From Margaritifera margaritifera (Eukaryota; Mollusca; Bivalvia; Unionida; Margaritiferidae), in contig JAQPZY010001569.1 in NCBI GenBank assembly GCA_029931535.1, positions 1,335,001 to 1,399,000 of the forward strand: a DNA stretch of 64,000 bases, in the 5' to 3' direction. The notes under the pieces are model-generated. The model saw only the letters and a list, made by a program, of their open reading frames with translations. It did not search any database and was not told the origin of the DNA. Numbering within the stretch: the stretch's first letter is position 1; every line of letters starts with the position of its first letter. The translations under genes and the position numbers were made by a program. Below, in pieces: positions 32,226 to 45,794 of this stretch.

Positions 32226-34590
32226 ACCCTTCGGAGAAAAAAAATTATGCATACAAATTCCAACATTTTGGGTTCTCATTTGGTTGGTATTTGTACAAAC
32301 ACGCATGTTTTGGAGAAAATATATGAAGAACTGATGAACCTATTGTCAATAAGAAGTCGTATTTGCCAGATGAGTAGCTTACATGGTAGGTCAAATTTCG
32401 AAAATAAGTTTGGTTTCCAATCTATACTTGGGAGCACGAGTACAAGTTTTATGTTCAAACAGTTTGTGACTTTGAGTCCTGATATTTTTTTCTCGGCAAA
32501 ACGTGTTTAAAGTAAATTGATTTTCTACGGGATTTTTTTGTACCTTTAAAACTGCTGAAACACTGAAATCATGTACATGCTTCTGCGTCTGAGTTTAGCA
32601 TTCCTTTCTGTAAAAATGTATCGAAAGGTGTTTATGTATGTGCTTCCCAAAAACTTTAATCAAGTTTAATTTACTCAGTTTAAACTATCTGAATCAGCGG
32701 GATTCATTTTCCCCCAAAAAGTCCATCTTTAAATAAAAGAACTGAAAGTGTTTGGGTTTATTTCCACGCTAGAGCGTGAATTTGATATTAATTCTTAATA
32801 CATTTAACGTCTATACCCAGACTTATATCCTGATATATCACACTCATGCAAAGATCAGTTGTGTCCATTTATGTCTCAAACAGCATCATGAACAAACAGT
32901 CAGTCTCAAAAATATACTCTTTTGTCGATGTTTATGAATGTCAATGTACACAAGTGAATTTATCTCCAGTGGTGGTCGTAAGCACAAATACATTTGCAGT
33001 CATACAAATGACGCAGGAGCCGTCAGTGCGGATCTGTTTTACTGACATGACGAGGTCACAACCTCGGGCGGACCAAATGTTACTTACTATCCCACTCTCT
33101 GTTCTGACAAGTAGACAAAGTCATATATACAGTGAATAACTATTGATCCATTGCACAAACATCTATAAAATGGTTTGCTTACATCAAAGGAACTGATGTG
33201 TTATCAGACATAGTTCCTAACAGCACATTAGTTACTTTGGATATTGACTCGTGTTGAATGAACCAGTGCTACATCAATAAATTGGATTTGCTCAAAAAAG
33301 ATAATGTCATAACAAATGTTTTAATTCGTTTAAACTATAACGGTCACAATGACTTTTAATTATTAAATAAAGTGGATATAATTTTCTTATAATATGACAT
33401 AGACAAAGCTAGGATAAATGAGATCAGCGTCAGATGTGTGTACGGAATGAAATGTATTGCATGTACTTACTAGTCAAGCGTTCCTGAAAACTAAAGTAGA
33501 AAAATACACGAACAACAACAATATTGCGTGAGGTCATGTAAAATGTTTTGCATAGCGCCACGTGCACGTTCTTCGCCAGTGCAAAGGAAGTGTTTCTGAT
33601 TTGGGTGGAATATTAATTGATTCAACATACATTTAAAGGCATAAATTTGCTTTTGCTTGTTTATATATTTATTTGTGTATAATTTTGTTGTTGTTGTTTG
33701 CTTTCGTTTTGAAATTTGTATTATCTGCTCAAGCACTGTACGGAGTAAAGTAGTTAAAGAACCCTGAAATAAAAATAAAAAAACTAAAACGAAGGTTATT
33801 CATTGTGCAAATTATACGCGTTACGGTAAGAGCTCGCTTTGTTCGCTATAAAAATGAATGTTTTTTTTAACAATTAAACAATAACAAACAAAAAAAAAGA
33901 AAATAAAAGAATACCAAAACCAAGTTGGTTTTTGGCCAATCAAATTATCACTTAAACCTATAGCCTGGGAACAGTCATGTGACTCGAAAAATCACAAAAT
34001 ACTGCCTGTTTGTTTCAGACGAGTATGTAAATCTTGTACTTCTTTCACGTTATTAATATAATTGTAGACAAATGTTCAATATTAAGACCAATCAATTTTT
34101 GAGTATCAGAACTAAAAAGTCCCTAGACCACATACTTATGTGTATTGCCATCTCGTATATGTATGTATACGACTAATGGTATTTTGTGTGTATAACCATC
34201 TCGTGTTGGGATACAACATTTCGTGACCACACGTACTTTGTTTGTATTACCATCTCGAGTACGACACGACAACATTTCTGGACCAACCATCTTTTTTAAA
34301 CACATTAAATTTTCTTGAGCACTCAGACTATGGAAAGAGTTAGCAAATGGCACATCATACTAATTTTGATTTTTTTATATATAATAATCATTGTAAATAA
34401 ATGCACAACGCTACATTGTACTCAATTCAACAGTTTTTAGAGAATTGATAGAAATATTTAATGAGTTTATTATGAAATTATCAATGTCGGTATAACGAGA
34501 ATGATAAAATGCATTTTTTTCCAAATTTAGACGGGATAAAAGTGTCTTTAGCGCTAGTTGTTTTAAACAATAACATACAAGAAAATACCA
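32225..34590. other. No gene seen
   Basis: AT-rich sequence. Open frames (32,846-33,139, 33,491-33,736 and others) lack recognisable motifs. 'taaccatctcg'-type words recur three times at 34,145-34,255. Confidence 0.35.
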
Positions 34591-34594
34591 ATTT

Positions 34595-34791
34595 TTATTA
34601 TATATTTCATAGTGAGATATTGAAATATATCAGTGGGAGAAAAATGATACGCCACAGTACCACTTTTACCGCCACAGTGGAGATATCACTTTTGGAACTA
34701 CTTTCTTTTTCCATTTAGGAAGTATATCTACCTTTATGTATGTTATTCAGGCCTGTATTTCTACATTTAGACCTATTTCATTTTTTCTTCT

Positions 34792-34853
<62 letters not shown>

Positions 34854-36125
34854 ATCCTTCCTCTCTCTCTCTCTCTCTGTCTCTCTCTTCATCTCTCTCT
34901 CTTTCTCTCTCTCTCTGTCTCTCTCTTCATCTCTCTCTCTTTCTCTCTCTCTCTCTCTGTCTCTCTCTCTCTCCATCCTTTCCCCCTCTCTCTGTCTCTT
35001 TCTCTCTCTCTCTGTCTCTCTCTCTCTCCATCCTTTCCCCTCTCTCTGTCTCTTTCTCTCTCTCTCTGTCTCTGTCTCTCTCTCTCCACCCTTCCGCTCT
35101 CTCTCCCTATCAGCATGAATCTATCTCAAAATGTGTCAAGACTGTTGACCCTCTAGTTATACATTTATGTAATCAATAAGAAGGCACCATCAAGAATGCC
35201 TTAAAATGAACCCCAAACAACAAAAACAGGCTTCAAGTATTAACTTTTTTATAATTAGTTTTCCACATGAATCATGCAATTGTCAGTGACTGTACTTACA
35301 TGTGTCACCCATACAGTATCATATACCTGTTACACTGAACAACAAACGGTAGACATTTTTAAAAATATTGATTACATATAGTAATAAAATCGTTTAAGTA
35401 GCAATTGTAACTGTCATTACAATCATAATCATGTCTAGATACGATGGATAAATCAGGCATTGCTTAGTGTCGATTGCAAACCGAAATTAAGTGACAATCG
35501 GAATTTGGGTGCAGCGTCTGATACCGAAATAGACTGCAAGCTTGCAGAAATTAAGACAAAATCAAAATAGCAACCAAAACTCTTACAAGTAAACTCACAA
35601 TAATTAAAATACGTTGTTTAATGATGTGACGCTCTGATATCTGTTGACCGTCCTGTCATGTTTCTATGGTTCCCCCACCCCAGCAAAGTTGACTGTATCA
35701 ATCCCCGCAAGGAATGTGTTAACGAAAATAAAAATATCTTCATTTTCGTATGAAAACATTCATTAATTTGAAAAATACACAATCTGAAGCATTATATGTA
35801 CAATCTAAATTTGTAAAAAGTCGCTGTTCTAAAATTATTGTAAAATTTCGGAACTTATTTTTATCGATGTAGTAATGCAGCCGTTAGTCGCATAGACACA
35901 GAATGGAGAAAAATCCATGCAAATCGAAGGTTTTTGCCTTTTAAATATATAATAAAAAGCAAATCACCTTTTTTTTGTAGATATAAGGAAATATTTCACT
36001 CGTGAAATGAAACATTTTGTATTGTGACTCGTGGCTTCGCCACTCGTGAGAATACAATGTTTCCACTTCACTCGTGAAATATTTCTTTATATCTACTCAA
36101 AAAACGTAGATATCCTCTATTGATT
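34595..36125. repeat. 1.4-kb dispersed repeat, copy 2 (inverted relative to 455-1,810)
   Basis: It aligns as the reverse complement of the copy at the left end of the window, from the 'gatatcactttt' end (34,680) to the palindromic module and 'agatatcctctattg' (36,110-36,125). Its CT/GA tract is expanded to about 300 bp where copy 1 has about 50 bp, and it has one palindromic module instead of two. No coding sequence. Confidence 0.8.
34795..35105. repeat. (CT)n-rich compound microsatellite within repeat copy 2
   Basis: Long CT tracts broken by 'catcctttcc', 'ctgtct' and 'tttctc' words in a loose ~55-65-bp higher-order pattern. All SLSL/RERE frames are artefacts. Confidence 0.95.
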
Positions 36126-36324
36126 TGTTGATATAAAACATCAATGTTACAATGCTTTCGAAAATATGCTTATTTACATATTACAATAATATAAGTAGCA
36201 TCAACCCTTTTAGCAAGACAGTTGAAACAGTACCGGATGAGGTAGAAATAAATTGCGTGTTTCATGTGAGTACATGGGACTGTTTCTTTGCTGATGTTTT
36301 TTCCAGCTGTTCAAAATGTTTTTA

Positions 36325-36595
36325 TATTTTTAACATCAGATTTCATACGTTTTTAACATCAAATTTCATATATTTTTAACATCAGATTTGATTTCATATA
36401 TTTTTAACATCAGATTTCATACATTTTTAACATCAGATTTCATATATTTTAACATCAGGTTTGATTTCATACATTTTTAACATCACATTTCAAACGTTTT
36501 TAACATCAGATTTCATATATTTTAACATCAGGTTTGATTTCATACATTTTTAACATCACATTTCATACGTTTTTAACATCAGAATTCATACTGTG
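36325..36595. repeat. Minisatellite with ~22-27-bp units ('tttttaacatcagatttcat')
   Basis: About eleven units of tttttaacatcagatttcat with variable ends (acg, ata, aca) and an occasional 'ttga' insert. Variant units recur in the order A-B-C, suggesting higher-order duplication. Confidence 0.9.
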
Positions 36596-36599
36596 TTGA

Positions 36600-39500
36600 A
36601 TTTTCTAATTGACAACTTCTACAGCATTTACATAACTCCTAATTTTATGTCCTCTTCTGAAGTGAATTATCTTTTAACTGCAGGTGGAAGCTCTCTGCCT
36701 TGAATTTTTTAGTGGTATTCATCGCGTATAGTGTCAGCTTCTCTCACCTGTTCATTAATCATTACTTCTCTGTTGTTCTCATCTTAATATACTCTGGAGC
36801 TTATACTGAGTGTCTGGTGTCAACCGTCGGTTCTAGTGGGTATTTAGATTACATCCCCTCCGCAGCAGGACGTACCAATTTGACACCTTGTTTTATCCAG
36901 CCTATTGTAACCAGCAACTTCTCTCCAGTCTGGTCTGCTTTAGTGCTGGGTGCTAGCATTGTTTTGATATCGCCTTTTCTCGAGATTTGAGCTGTCGTAA
37001 CATCTCAGTGTACATAGCATAGTGTTTTGTTTTGTATTTTAAGCTTGGTTTTCTCCAAACGGTATTGTAATCCACTCATAATTTATTTCTTCAGTTTTCG
37101 ATATTTTTTCACAGGCTCTCATGTACCTGTTGTTTGACCAATGAAAACATATATTCCGTTTTGTGTCAGTTTCACATTTTCAAAATTTTTTTTATGTTGA
37201 TGGTGTATCTAAATGATGACTTGGTGTATGTAACACGGACTTCAGAGCATAAAGAAACACCTGCCGTCTTTTTCTTATGTTATACATGCTTTGTTTTTGC
37301 CATTAATCCTGTCAGGCAGATCTATGTATGAGTTTCCACTTAGCGGTCGATAACTGTCAATGTGAAATGTTAAATAGTCAATCCTCTCAAACATCCATTT
37401 TGTACTTTCGCTTATTTTCAATTCAAATTTTGTATATAACACGCATTATAAACGCTCAGTGACATTATCAATTTCACCTCTGTTGAATATATTTAGCAAC
37501 CTTGTCTTGTAATAAAAACGTACACTCAACTCGCTTTACTTTCTGGGTGGGTCGTTTTCTAAGTCTGATCTTTCAGATTAACTGAGCCTTCACAGATTCA
37601 TATTGCCGAATTTTGTAAATAATAGTTTTCTTCAAGTATCGTTCAATTTCATTTAACAATTCATACAAATATTTATTCTTACCACCGTAAAACCTATACT
37701 CATTTAAGTTTCTCTTAATGGAATCTCCAAGTCTTTCACTAAAAATTATGTTTCAAGTTTTCAAGTTGGGACAAGTATTAAATGGGCTTGTGTACTTTGT
37801 TTGTTCTTTTTTTTCTATTTATTTCTGAACTGAACCCCTTACCAGCCCAAAGGAGGCTAACATATTTTCATTAGCAGCTTTTTATATATGTTGTGTGATC
37901 GTCATTTGTGCTTTACGAATGGCGTATACATAACGACTGTGTCACGGGACTTTATTTTCATACATTTTGTTATTCTTGCATGTGACTTACTTGTGAGTTT
38001 ATTGCATCCACATATAAACTACGTCAGCCGTACAATGCAAGTATATCACATTTTTTGTTGCAATCTTTGTTTTAAACTGGAGGTTATTTCAATCGCCAAG
38101 TATTATTGATTTACTTTTAATGTAGTGACAAGTCCAAAGACATTGAGATGTTTCTCAATTTATCAAGACAATAAATATATCAGCAGGCAAGATTCGAAAT
38201 CGCAAACGTGTAGCTTTGAAATGCAACTCTTATACATCTACATCAACAACCTTGCTTAATAAAACCGTGACAATAACTCATTTACTAACAGACTGCAAGG
38301 CTTGTTCAGAAGAGACAACAACATTTCAATATCACAAAAGTAGTCCCTTGTACAAGTTTTCTTAAATCAATCAGGTTTGCTCTTTTTTAAAACCACAACT
38401 GTTGCATTTATAGTAAGAATTCAAATTAGCTGCCGCAAGATCGTTGCTTATTTTTGACCCTGTGCAGCATATTTTCAAAGAGTAGGGATATACATTAACA
38501 CGCAATGTAAATGTTTATCGTCTGCAACTACATTCAAATCTAAAAGAAATCGACAGTATTGCTAATCGTTCAGTACAAAGTTTATGGTAAAACACTTATT
38601 TATTGAAATATTTCATTGCTACAACCCAAAGTAATTAATCTGTCATTCATGTTACCTACAAATGAAATTCATCGCAGGCTATTATGGTGAATGGCCAAAA
38701 CCAAATCTTAACAGATTGTATTTACTTGTACTTAAGTATGAGTGGTCATTATCTTTCATTATTTTTATAAATACCTCAAGTAGTGCTTGTCCAGCGATTT
38801 TCAATTATAATTTTTTATTTCCTCGTGTTCTGATACGAGAACATGAAAAACAAAATAAAATGATGGGTCTAAATTGGTCACATGCCTACTACTAATATGT
38901 CCGGTGACTAGTTCCGGTACCACCGGTGATCCCCTACACCCTGAATTAACGTACCCTTTCATGTCATTGAGAGTGACGTAACCATGTATATGGTAGGGTC
39001 ATGGGTGTGTTGGGGTAGGGATGGAGTGTGCGAGTCCGTACTGTTTGAGACCACAATTTTCACAGAGTATCCACTTTGTCAACATATGAGCAGAAATATT
39101 TAATTTTAGTACGATCGCACCAAATTATGCAACAGAGTCTCCTTATATAAAGCCAATGTCTTTTAGTACATAAGAACTAATTATTTCATTTATTTTTTGC
39201 TTATTTTTTTAAAAATTTTTTATTTATCTCTTTATTTATTTTATAAAATTTATTAATAACCTTAAAATATTTTCAAAAGGGACGATATATTTATATGATG
39301 GGTATCTCTTCATTTGCGCTTTCTAGCCATTTACTTCTAACTTTGGGCGATTTAAGGGATGCAATCGTACAAGCAATATCTTTGGGAGTGGGGAGATACA
39401 CATATAACTTGACACTTTTTTTTATAGATATGTCATTGCCCAAAGGCTTCGGATCGAAAATTCACACAGACTAGATCTCTAACGTTCATTAGTCCGGCTG

Positions 39501-40770
39501 TAAATGATGAATGGGTCAAGTTATATCACTGACATATTCAACCGTGAATTCCTATTTGACATTTTTATTGACAAGGAAAATAATCATATATGCCAAATTA
39601 GGTCTTATGATTGATTGGCTTTGAGCCATGTGTACAGATGGTCGTTAGAGCGCGACCTTCTCACAAAAGAACGCATGCGTACTTAATACAATTTAATTTC
39701 CAAATCTGAAATCCTAACCACTGATGTTTTAATTTATATAAAATTCTTAGTGGTCATTAATTTAGATTTGGTTTATCATTAAATCCGCCCTGCGTCGATT
39801 TTTAGTTTCTTGTGTTCCGTAACTGTTATAATAACAACTCATATTAAACCAGTCTAAAATTACATAATTATTTTATTCCATTTCCAGAATATTTACATAG
39901 GAAAATCTTCATGTAACTGTGAGAAAAGAAACTTTTTTAGCAGTTTCTTATGAAATAATCTTCTTATTTGGTACACATAATGCAATGAGTTTTTATTTGC
40001 TTTTTTGGATCTTTGTTTGCAGAAGACACATTTGAAGATAATCCCACTTTCACTCTTTATCTCTTTGATAGGAGCGTGTTGCGTCTCTCAACGGGAAATA
40101 TTCTCGAAGTCCGGCTAAAGGTTCTTTAAGGTACATACTTTCTAATTAGGCAGACTTTCCGAATTCAGTTTGTCATTGTATTATTTAACTGTTTTAAATT
40201 GTTGATTACAGTTATTTAAAAAACGCTTTTTGACAGCATTCGTTCCATCACTGTATGGTATTTTATATTCACTGACAGTAGTAGGGAAATGATCGATTTT
40301 GGCTCAGCTTGTTTTTTTGTTTGTTTGTTTTGTAAAAATGTTTTGTATGGTTGGTTTGTAAAACGTTTTATTTAATTTTTAAAAAATCTGTTTTCTGTTC
40401 TAACAGCAATTTATATACATTGTTTAAAATATAGTTTAAAGTTGTTTTACTAAGTGCTGACATTGCACGACATTGAAACCTTCCATCATCATAAATTATA
40501 TTTGTTTAACTCATTTTTGTATTATTTTTATTTCATCACGTGTTAATAGAAATTTTGTTAAACAAATTTATTTCATTTATATTTTGTTTTAATTCTTCTG
40601 TGCTTACATTTTTTATTTCATTTTCTTCGACAGGTTTTCATTTTACTGTAATAAACAATATTGTATTTTTATTGGGGGAGGGGTTGTAAAATTTATTTAA
40701 TTATATAGGCATTTTATCAGTTTCTTCAGGCGTTAAATAAAATTTGTAAACTATTATGCACACTATAATA
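36600..40770. other. No gene seen
   Basis: Long AT-rich stretch. Frames such as 36,700-36,990, 37,134-37,331 and 37,888-38,109 have no family motif. From about 40,300 to 40,770 the minus strand has scattered open pieces that could be further decayed Polinton sequence, but I cannot identify them. Confidence 0.35.
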
Positions 40771-40775
40771 TTTTA

Positions 40776-41606
40776 CTACATTTTTTCAAATGTCCTAAAA
40801 ATTAAAATGTATATAATGATCAAAAGAATAATTTCTTTTTGTTGGTAATAATACAATTGTGCTATGAAATAGGAGGGAATATATAACTGATCGAATCCCT
40901 TTATATATCGCTCTGGTGTATTTAAATTTGTTTTATCAAAGACCATACAATAATAGGGCTCAGTCGTGCATTTATTATACATATATGCAAATGGTTGTTT
41001 ATTGATGTCTCCAAAACAACGATTATCTGAAATTTGACATATATCTTTATTATTCAATCCATTAAAAAGTACATAACATGTGTGCTTCTGTTCTATTTTT
41101 GTATTAGTTTCATCTTCTTTTGTGTTGTATAATTCTTTCAACATGGTATATTTTGTGGTGGCACATCATACTAAGACTATGTCAAATATATCCACTTATA
41201 ATTTCATTACGGCTTAACTAAAATATTTATTAATATTGTTCATATTACTGTTGTCAAATTTAATATCATTAAACGCGGTTATTTGATGTGTATCATTATC
41301 TAAATTTTCTACTAAAATAACATCTATGGGGGAGGGGGGGGTCATGATATCTCATATTTTTGTATTAGTTTCATCTTCTTTTGTGTTGTATAATTCTTTC
41401 AACATGGTATATTTTGGTTGGTTATCATTGATATTATATATGATAAGTTCATTATAATTAAAGTACTTAATTAATACATTAAGCAAAAAGGTTGTCCTTT
41501 CCATGCCCTGTGCTTCCAAAAATCATAGAATTGTAATCAAGTAATATGAAGTGGTGTCTTGTATTTTTTCGTCTTTATTATCAACATTAAAATTTATTAT
41601 TTCCAT
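40776..41606 (-). pseudogene. Polinton genome-packaging ATPase (FtsK/A32-like)
   Basis: On the minus strand an ATG at 41,606 opens a frame (MEIINFNVDNKDEK) that leads, after one frame change, to a Walker A-like GSTGHGKDNL at about 41,515-41,486; the residue normally Thr/Ser after the Lys is Asp. Downstream, DVILVENLDN (about 41,320) resembles the Walker B strand, and 41,144-40,776 holds CYVLFNGLNNKDI and the C-terminal half. A ~58-bp segment is present twice (41,096-41,155 and 41,357-41,415). The enzyme would drive DNA into the capsid. Clearly inactive. Confidence 0.7.
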
Positions 41607-41609
41607 TAT

Positions 41610-42149
41610 AATACTTAGTTATATAAAAACTAAGTTCTATTTTCTTCATAGCCATTTAGATTGTACAATTTGAAATATTTGTCAGAGGGCTCTTGATAAT
41701 TTTCACTTGTATGGAATTTTTTTATTTCTTCAGACATATTATATGGTTAGGTTATTATCACTATCAACATTAGGTTTAACATGCATTAATAATCCTTTTA
41801 AAGAATTCGGTGTTTGAATTTTAATTTTGTTCTTTTATCATTCAATTGCAGTGTACTATTTATTGCTGTTCCTATTACAGGAATAGCACTCAATATTACC
41901 ACAAAATTGGAATTACTGGTATTGCCGCTATACTTGCAGTACCTCTATGAGTGTTGTTATCAGCATAGTTGATTTATATGTATTCCAATATAATTTAAAA
42001 CTCTTTCTATATGCGTAACACATCTCGTTAAACAATCATATACATCTGAAATGTCAATTCTTATTTTAATTAACATGTGTAATATTATGTAACATTAGTT
42101 TGCAAAGCAAAATACAGATAATGATGCAAAATATCAAATTCACCATTAA
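41610..42149. other. Polinton interior, unassigned
   Basis: AT-rich, mostly minus-strand coding-like fragments without a motif I can name. Confidence 0.3.
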
Positions 42150-43300
42150 TAAAATCAAGCCCATCATAATCACAATATTTTAACAGTGATTTTTGTTAAC
42201 GATCACTTTATAGTTTTTTACAAATAAAATATTTTATTTTGTATGTAAAAATTTTATGTCAGAATATCCTGTTTTCGGTCCTTCTGGTACAGGTACAGTT
42301 GCTATATGCATTTCAGTATCCCTGTTTTTTAAACAATCTAACCAAGATATTGTACTTGTTTTTTGTTTCACAACATCTAAGTATTGAATCAAATTATATA
42401 TTTTGGGAATAAATTAATGAGAATTTATGCTTCACATCAACTATTTTATCATCTATATATTTTTTTATTTCTTAAATGAACATTATCAGTAGCTTTATAG
42501 CTTGAGGTTGTCTTCTTTTCAGCCATATCTAATGTGTCACCAGATTTTGTTAAGGAAAGTTTTATCATTGTAATCGCGATAATTGGTACCAATAACATCC
42601 ACAAAACGTTTAGTAGCACAGTCTTGAATCAGCCATATTTGTAATCTTCTTGTTTTTTTTTCTTCTTTTTTTTTCCCTTTTTTTTCTTCATATTAACATT
42701 ACTATAAATCTTGTCGAACCACTATCTGTTTCACCAAATCTAACAATTTGCTCTTCGTTTATTTTGATTAGTAAAACATCAGAAGTTGTGAAATTTACAG
42801 GGTTCTTATCATCATCGTATATTGTTATATTTTTTCGTTTACTAGTTTGAATAAAAAAAAGTCTTTCCAGAAGCAATATTGGAACACCCCAACGTTCTTA
42901 TTTTGTAGTCATCATCTCTGAAGTTGACTAATAAATCTCCTTTGATTATATCACCAGTTTGCTTCAAAGAAATTTAATTTAATTTTAGTAATTTTTTAAA
43001 ATCTAATTTTAGTATTTCTTCCTTAACATTTTGAAAATTATTATCAATGAAACCTGTTAAGGAGTGTTCACATTAGTGTCAATATATTATTTAGTTACTG
43101 CATCACTTCCACTAACAGGTTGTCCTAATTTTACAATCTTTTGATTTTGTAACATTTCCGATGATCTGGGATGTTGACCTAACCCACGTTGAACGTATTC
43201 ATCCAATTCATTTTTAACAGTAATAACTTCATTTCTTGTTGCACATTTAAAGGTATCCAGTTCTATATCACTAGCACAATAGTATCAGTCGATGTTCCAA
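42150..43300 (-). pseudogene. Fibre-like structural protein of the Polinton
   Basis: The minus strand has KIVKLGQPVSGSDAV at about 43,150-43,100 and a related EEQIVRFGETDSGS in the frame at 42,876-42,688. The repeated I-V-x-[LF]-G-x-P/T-x-S-G-S pattern is like the 'xxLGxPxxxxDAxxKxYVD' motif common in viral fibre and tail-collar proteins. Between them lie KGDLLVNFRDDDYKIRTLGC and a second decayed part near 42,400-42,550. Transcribed with the ATPase strand. The role is inferred from motif and context. Confidence 0.5.
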
Positions 43301-44285
43301 GAATGTCATAGCTTATACCAAATATTATTATATAATATATATGGAAGAAATATTGTATACTCATAAAGTAAAATTATTAGAGGTTCAAAAAGAAAATAAT
43401 CAGTAGTACAATCAAAGAGTGATATAATAATCCCCAAACAAATTACACTATGAAATTACGTGTCACAAAGGTGGGGATGATGATATGCTACTATCATTTT
43501 TTAAAATAACTTAATTAGAAAAAGTTGGTGTAATAGATATCGAATATCATAACGACAAATTATACACAAACATGCTGCGTGTTGTTTACCGAGAGAGACA
43601 GTATTTTAATTATTAAATTTCCAGGTTCTATTTTATTCCATATTTTAGGTCATATTGTTGTATTGCTTTTTGTTTTGATAATTTTTTTAAATAGGAATTT
43701 TAAAGATATCAAATAACTTTTGGAATAAACAGACTTAAGAGTTTTCTTTCTTGGAAATTCAGTTTGGGGCTATGTCAGAAGCATAAGCCGTGTCCCTTGG
43801 ACATTGAACATTATAACAAATATTTAAAAATTCTGTTCTAGTTTTATCATCAATGTATTATTTATTATTTGTTTCATAATTAAATAATACATATAGTAAT
43901 GTAATATTTGCTATGATAAACACTGTCTAAAATATTATTATTATTATTATTATTACTATTATTATTATTTTTGTTGTTGTTGTTAAAATAGATAAATTCT
44001 TTATCGTGAATATAACCATAATGAGATGCACACTTTATGCATACAAAGCCAACATCAATCCATGGCATATTTGGTCTTCGGCAACATTTTCTTTCTATAT
44101 CATCATTTGATCTTTTCTAACATCGTCTTTCACAAAACAAAAATAAAATGTTTTGTCTGGTATAAGCATTTCTTCAATAAAACATGTTTCACATCGTTTT
44201 GTATAAACTCATTATATAATATACCTATTTAGTTTCTTGGCATTATATATTATTATATAACGTAATAATATATATGAGTTTTAAG
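43301..44285. other. Polinton spacer with (TTA)n
   Basis: No confident gene. It contains (TTA)n at 43,935-43,970 and an asparagine-rich artefact frame. It separates minus-strand genes on the left from plus-strand genes on the right, so divergent promoters would be expected here. Confidence 0.35.
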
Positions 44286-44289
44286 AGAA

Positions 44290-45060
44290 TTGATACAGAT
44301 AAAGAAAACAATTTATTGACAAATGGTTGAAAGACCGTGAAATTCTAAAACGTTAATATTAGAATAACAATTAGACAAACATCAATTTCAAGAATATATT
44401 TACCATCATTTAGCAAACCCTATTACAAAAAATAGGAATACTACAAGAGATAGATAAAAACAATATCAGTTCATTAAATAATTAGAAGAAAAACAAAACC
44501 AATTCATAACAGCATTACCGCAATTAGATTATGATATATTTCGAGAAATAATGTCACAACAAGAATATAACCTTTTTATGAAAAAAGTAAAACTCCTCAT
44601 ACTCTTACCATCGCCCCGAGACTAGTTATTATGACAAATATAACCAATTTTGATTTAAGAAAATCAGAATTTGCCAAAACTATTTTTTTAAAAATTATTT
44701 GATATGCCTATGACAGAATTTAACGATTTAGAAGACGAAGAAAATGCAATCAGAAAAAATGTTAAGACCAAAAATAAAAGGTCGTGCAAATCATGAAATG
44801 AGAGCAGAAAAAGCAAAAGATATAGATGAAGTACTGAAATCGTTAGAAATATATACAAATAAAATTAAAGCAGTTCAACATTTCAGAGCAAGCATTCCAG
44901 GAACAACAGAAGCAATCAGCTGCCATCCAACCATAAATAAAATATAAACAAAAAGCAACAGAACCATTAGACCCAGAACCAAAATCACTCGAAAAATTGA
45001 AGTCAGATATTTAAAAAATGAGGTTACAAAAGGAAAAAGAAACATTTAGCGGAGAAGTAT
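44290..45060 (+). pseudogene. Polinton ORF, unidentified
   Basis: Plus-strand coding-like fragments in changing frames: LPQLDYDIFREIMSQQEYN (44,510-44,570), NITNFDLRKSEFAKT (44,640-44,685) and an internal open frame at 44,744-44,947 rich in K, E and N. No domain recognised. It may be one protein with the fragment at 45,285-45,770, the compound microsatellite having expanded between them. Confidence 0.4.
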
Positions 45061-45065
45061 TGCCA

Positions 45066-45090
45066 CACACACACACACACAGACACACAG

Positions 45091-45165
<75 letters not shown>
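45066..45165. repeat. (CA)n(TA)n compound microsatellite
   Basis: CA repeats with two CAGA interruptions, then about 27 TA repeats. Confidence 0.95.
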
Positions 45166-45284
45166 GGTATATATCATAAACCAGAGACAACAGAAAACAA
45201 CAATGAGTGAAATAGAAGAAACAAGAAACAAGAATCAAGATTAAAATTAAAACCCACACACAAAAAAGGAGAAAGATATAAACT

Positions 45285-45770
45285 AGAATAGGACTCCGAT
45301 ATTGAAGCCAAAATACCTACACCCTACAAACTAACCCCGAAATCGTATTTTGGCAAATTTGATCCCAAAAAATTATTAGAACTAACACTAGATGCTTGCT
45401 GTGACAATAAACGTGTGTTATCGCGTAAGATAGATTACGATTTGATTGATTTGTTAGCAAAAATATTCAACACCAATAAAGCTCATAGTTGTAAATCTCA
45501 GTAAATCTTAAAAAAAATAATAGAGTTTGCTGGTTATCCTCGTAATGAAAGGTAAAAAAAAATACAAGAAAGTAACCTGTGTCAAGATCAGATATTATAG
45601 AGATCCAAATGAATTAGTACAATAATTACATGTATTATGTGCAAACAAACAAATATTAATAAACCAAAATATATTAATGATGAAATTATAGATATCCTTA
45701 ATACATTATATAATGATAAAATAATTAATAAAACTCAATATACAACATTTTTTAAAAATTACATGTAGTC
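45285..45770 (+). pseudogene. Polinton ORF of the small uncharacterised family
   Basis: Plus strand: PTPYKLTPKSYFGKFDPKKL, then KVTCVKIRYYRDPNELVQ, then in another frame YINDEIIDILNTLYNDKIIN-like text. I recall ORFs of this pattern (short basic helix plus 'xxxIxxILxxLxxxxIIxxxxY') in aquatic-animal Polintons. Function unknown. Confidence 0.45.
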
Positions 45771-45794
45771 GTGTGTTATATAAATAGTAGTTGA

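Noticed and set aside
34736..35179. Long Ser/Leu-rich ORF (147 codons)
   Set aside because: CT microsatellite artefact, with mirror frames on both strands.
36700..36990. 96-codon ORF as a secreted or membrane protein
   Set aside because: Hydrophobic start but no conserved motif, no neighbouring exons, and AT-rich background.
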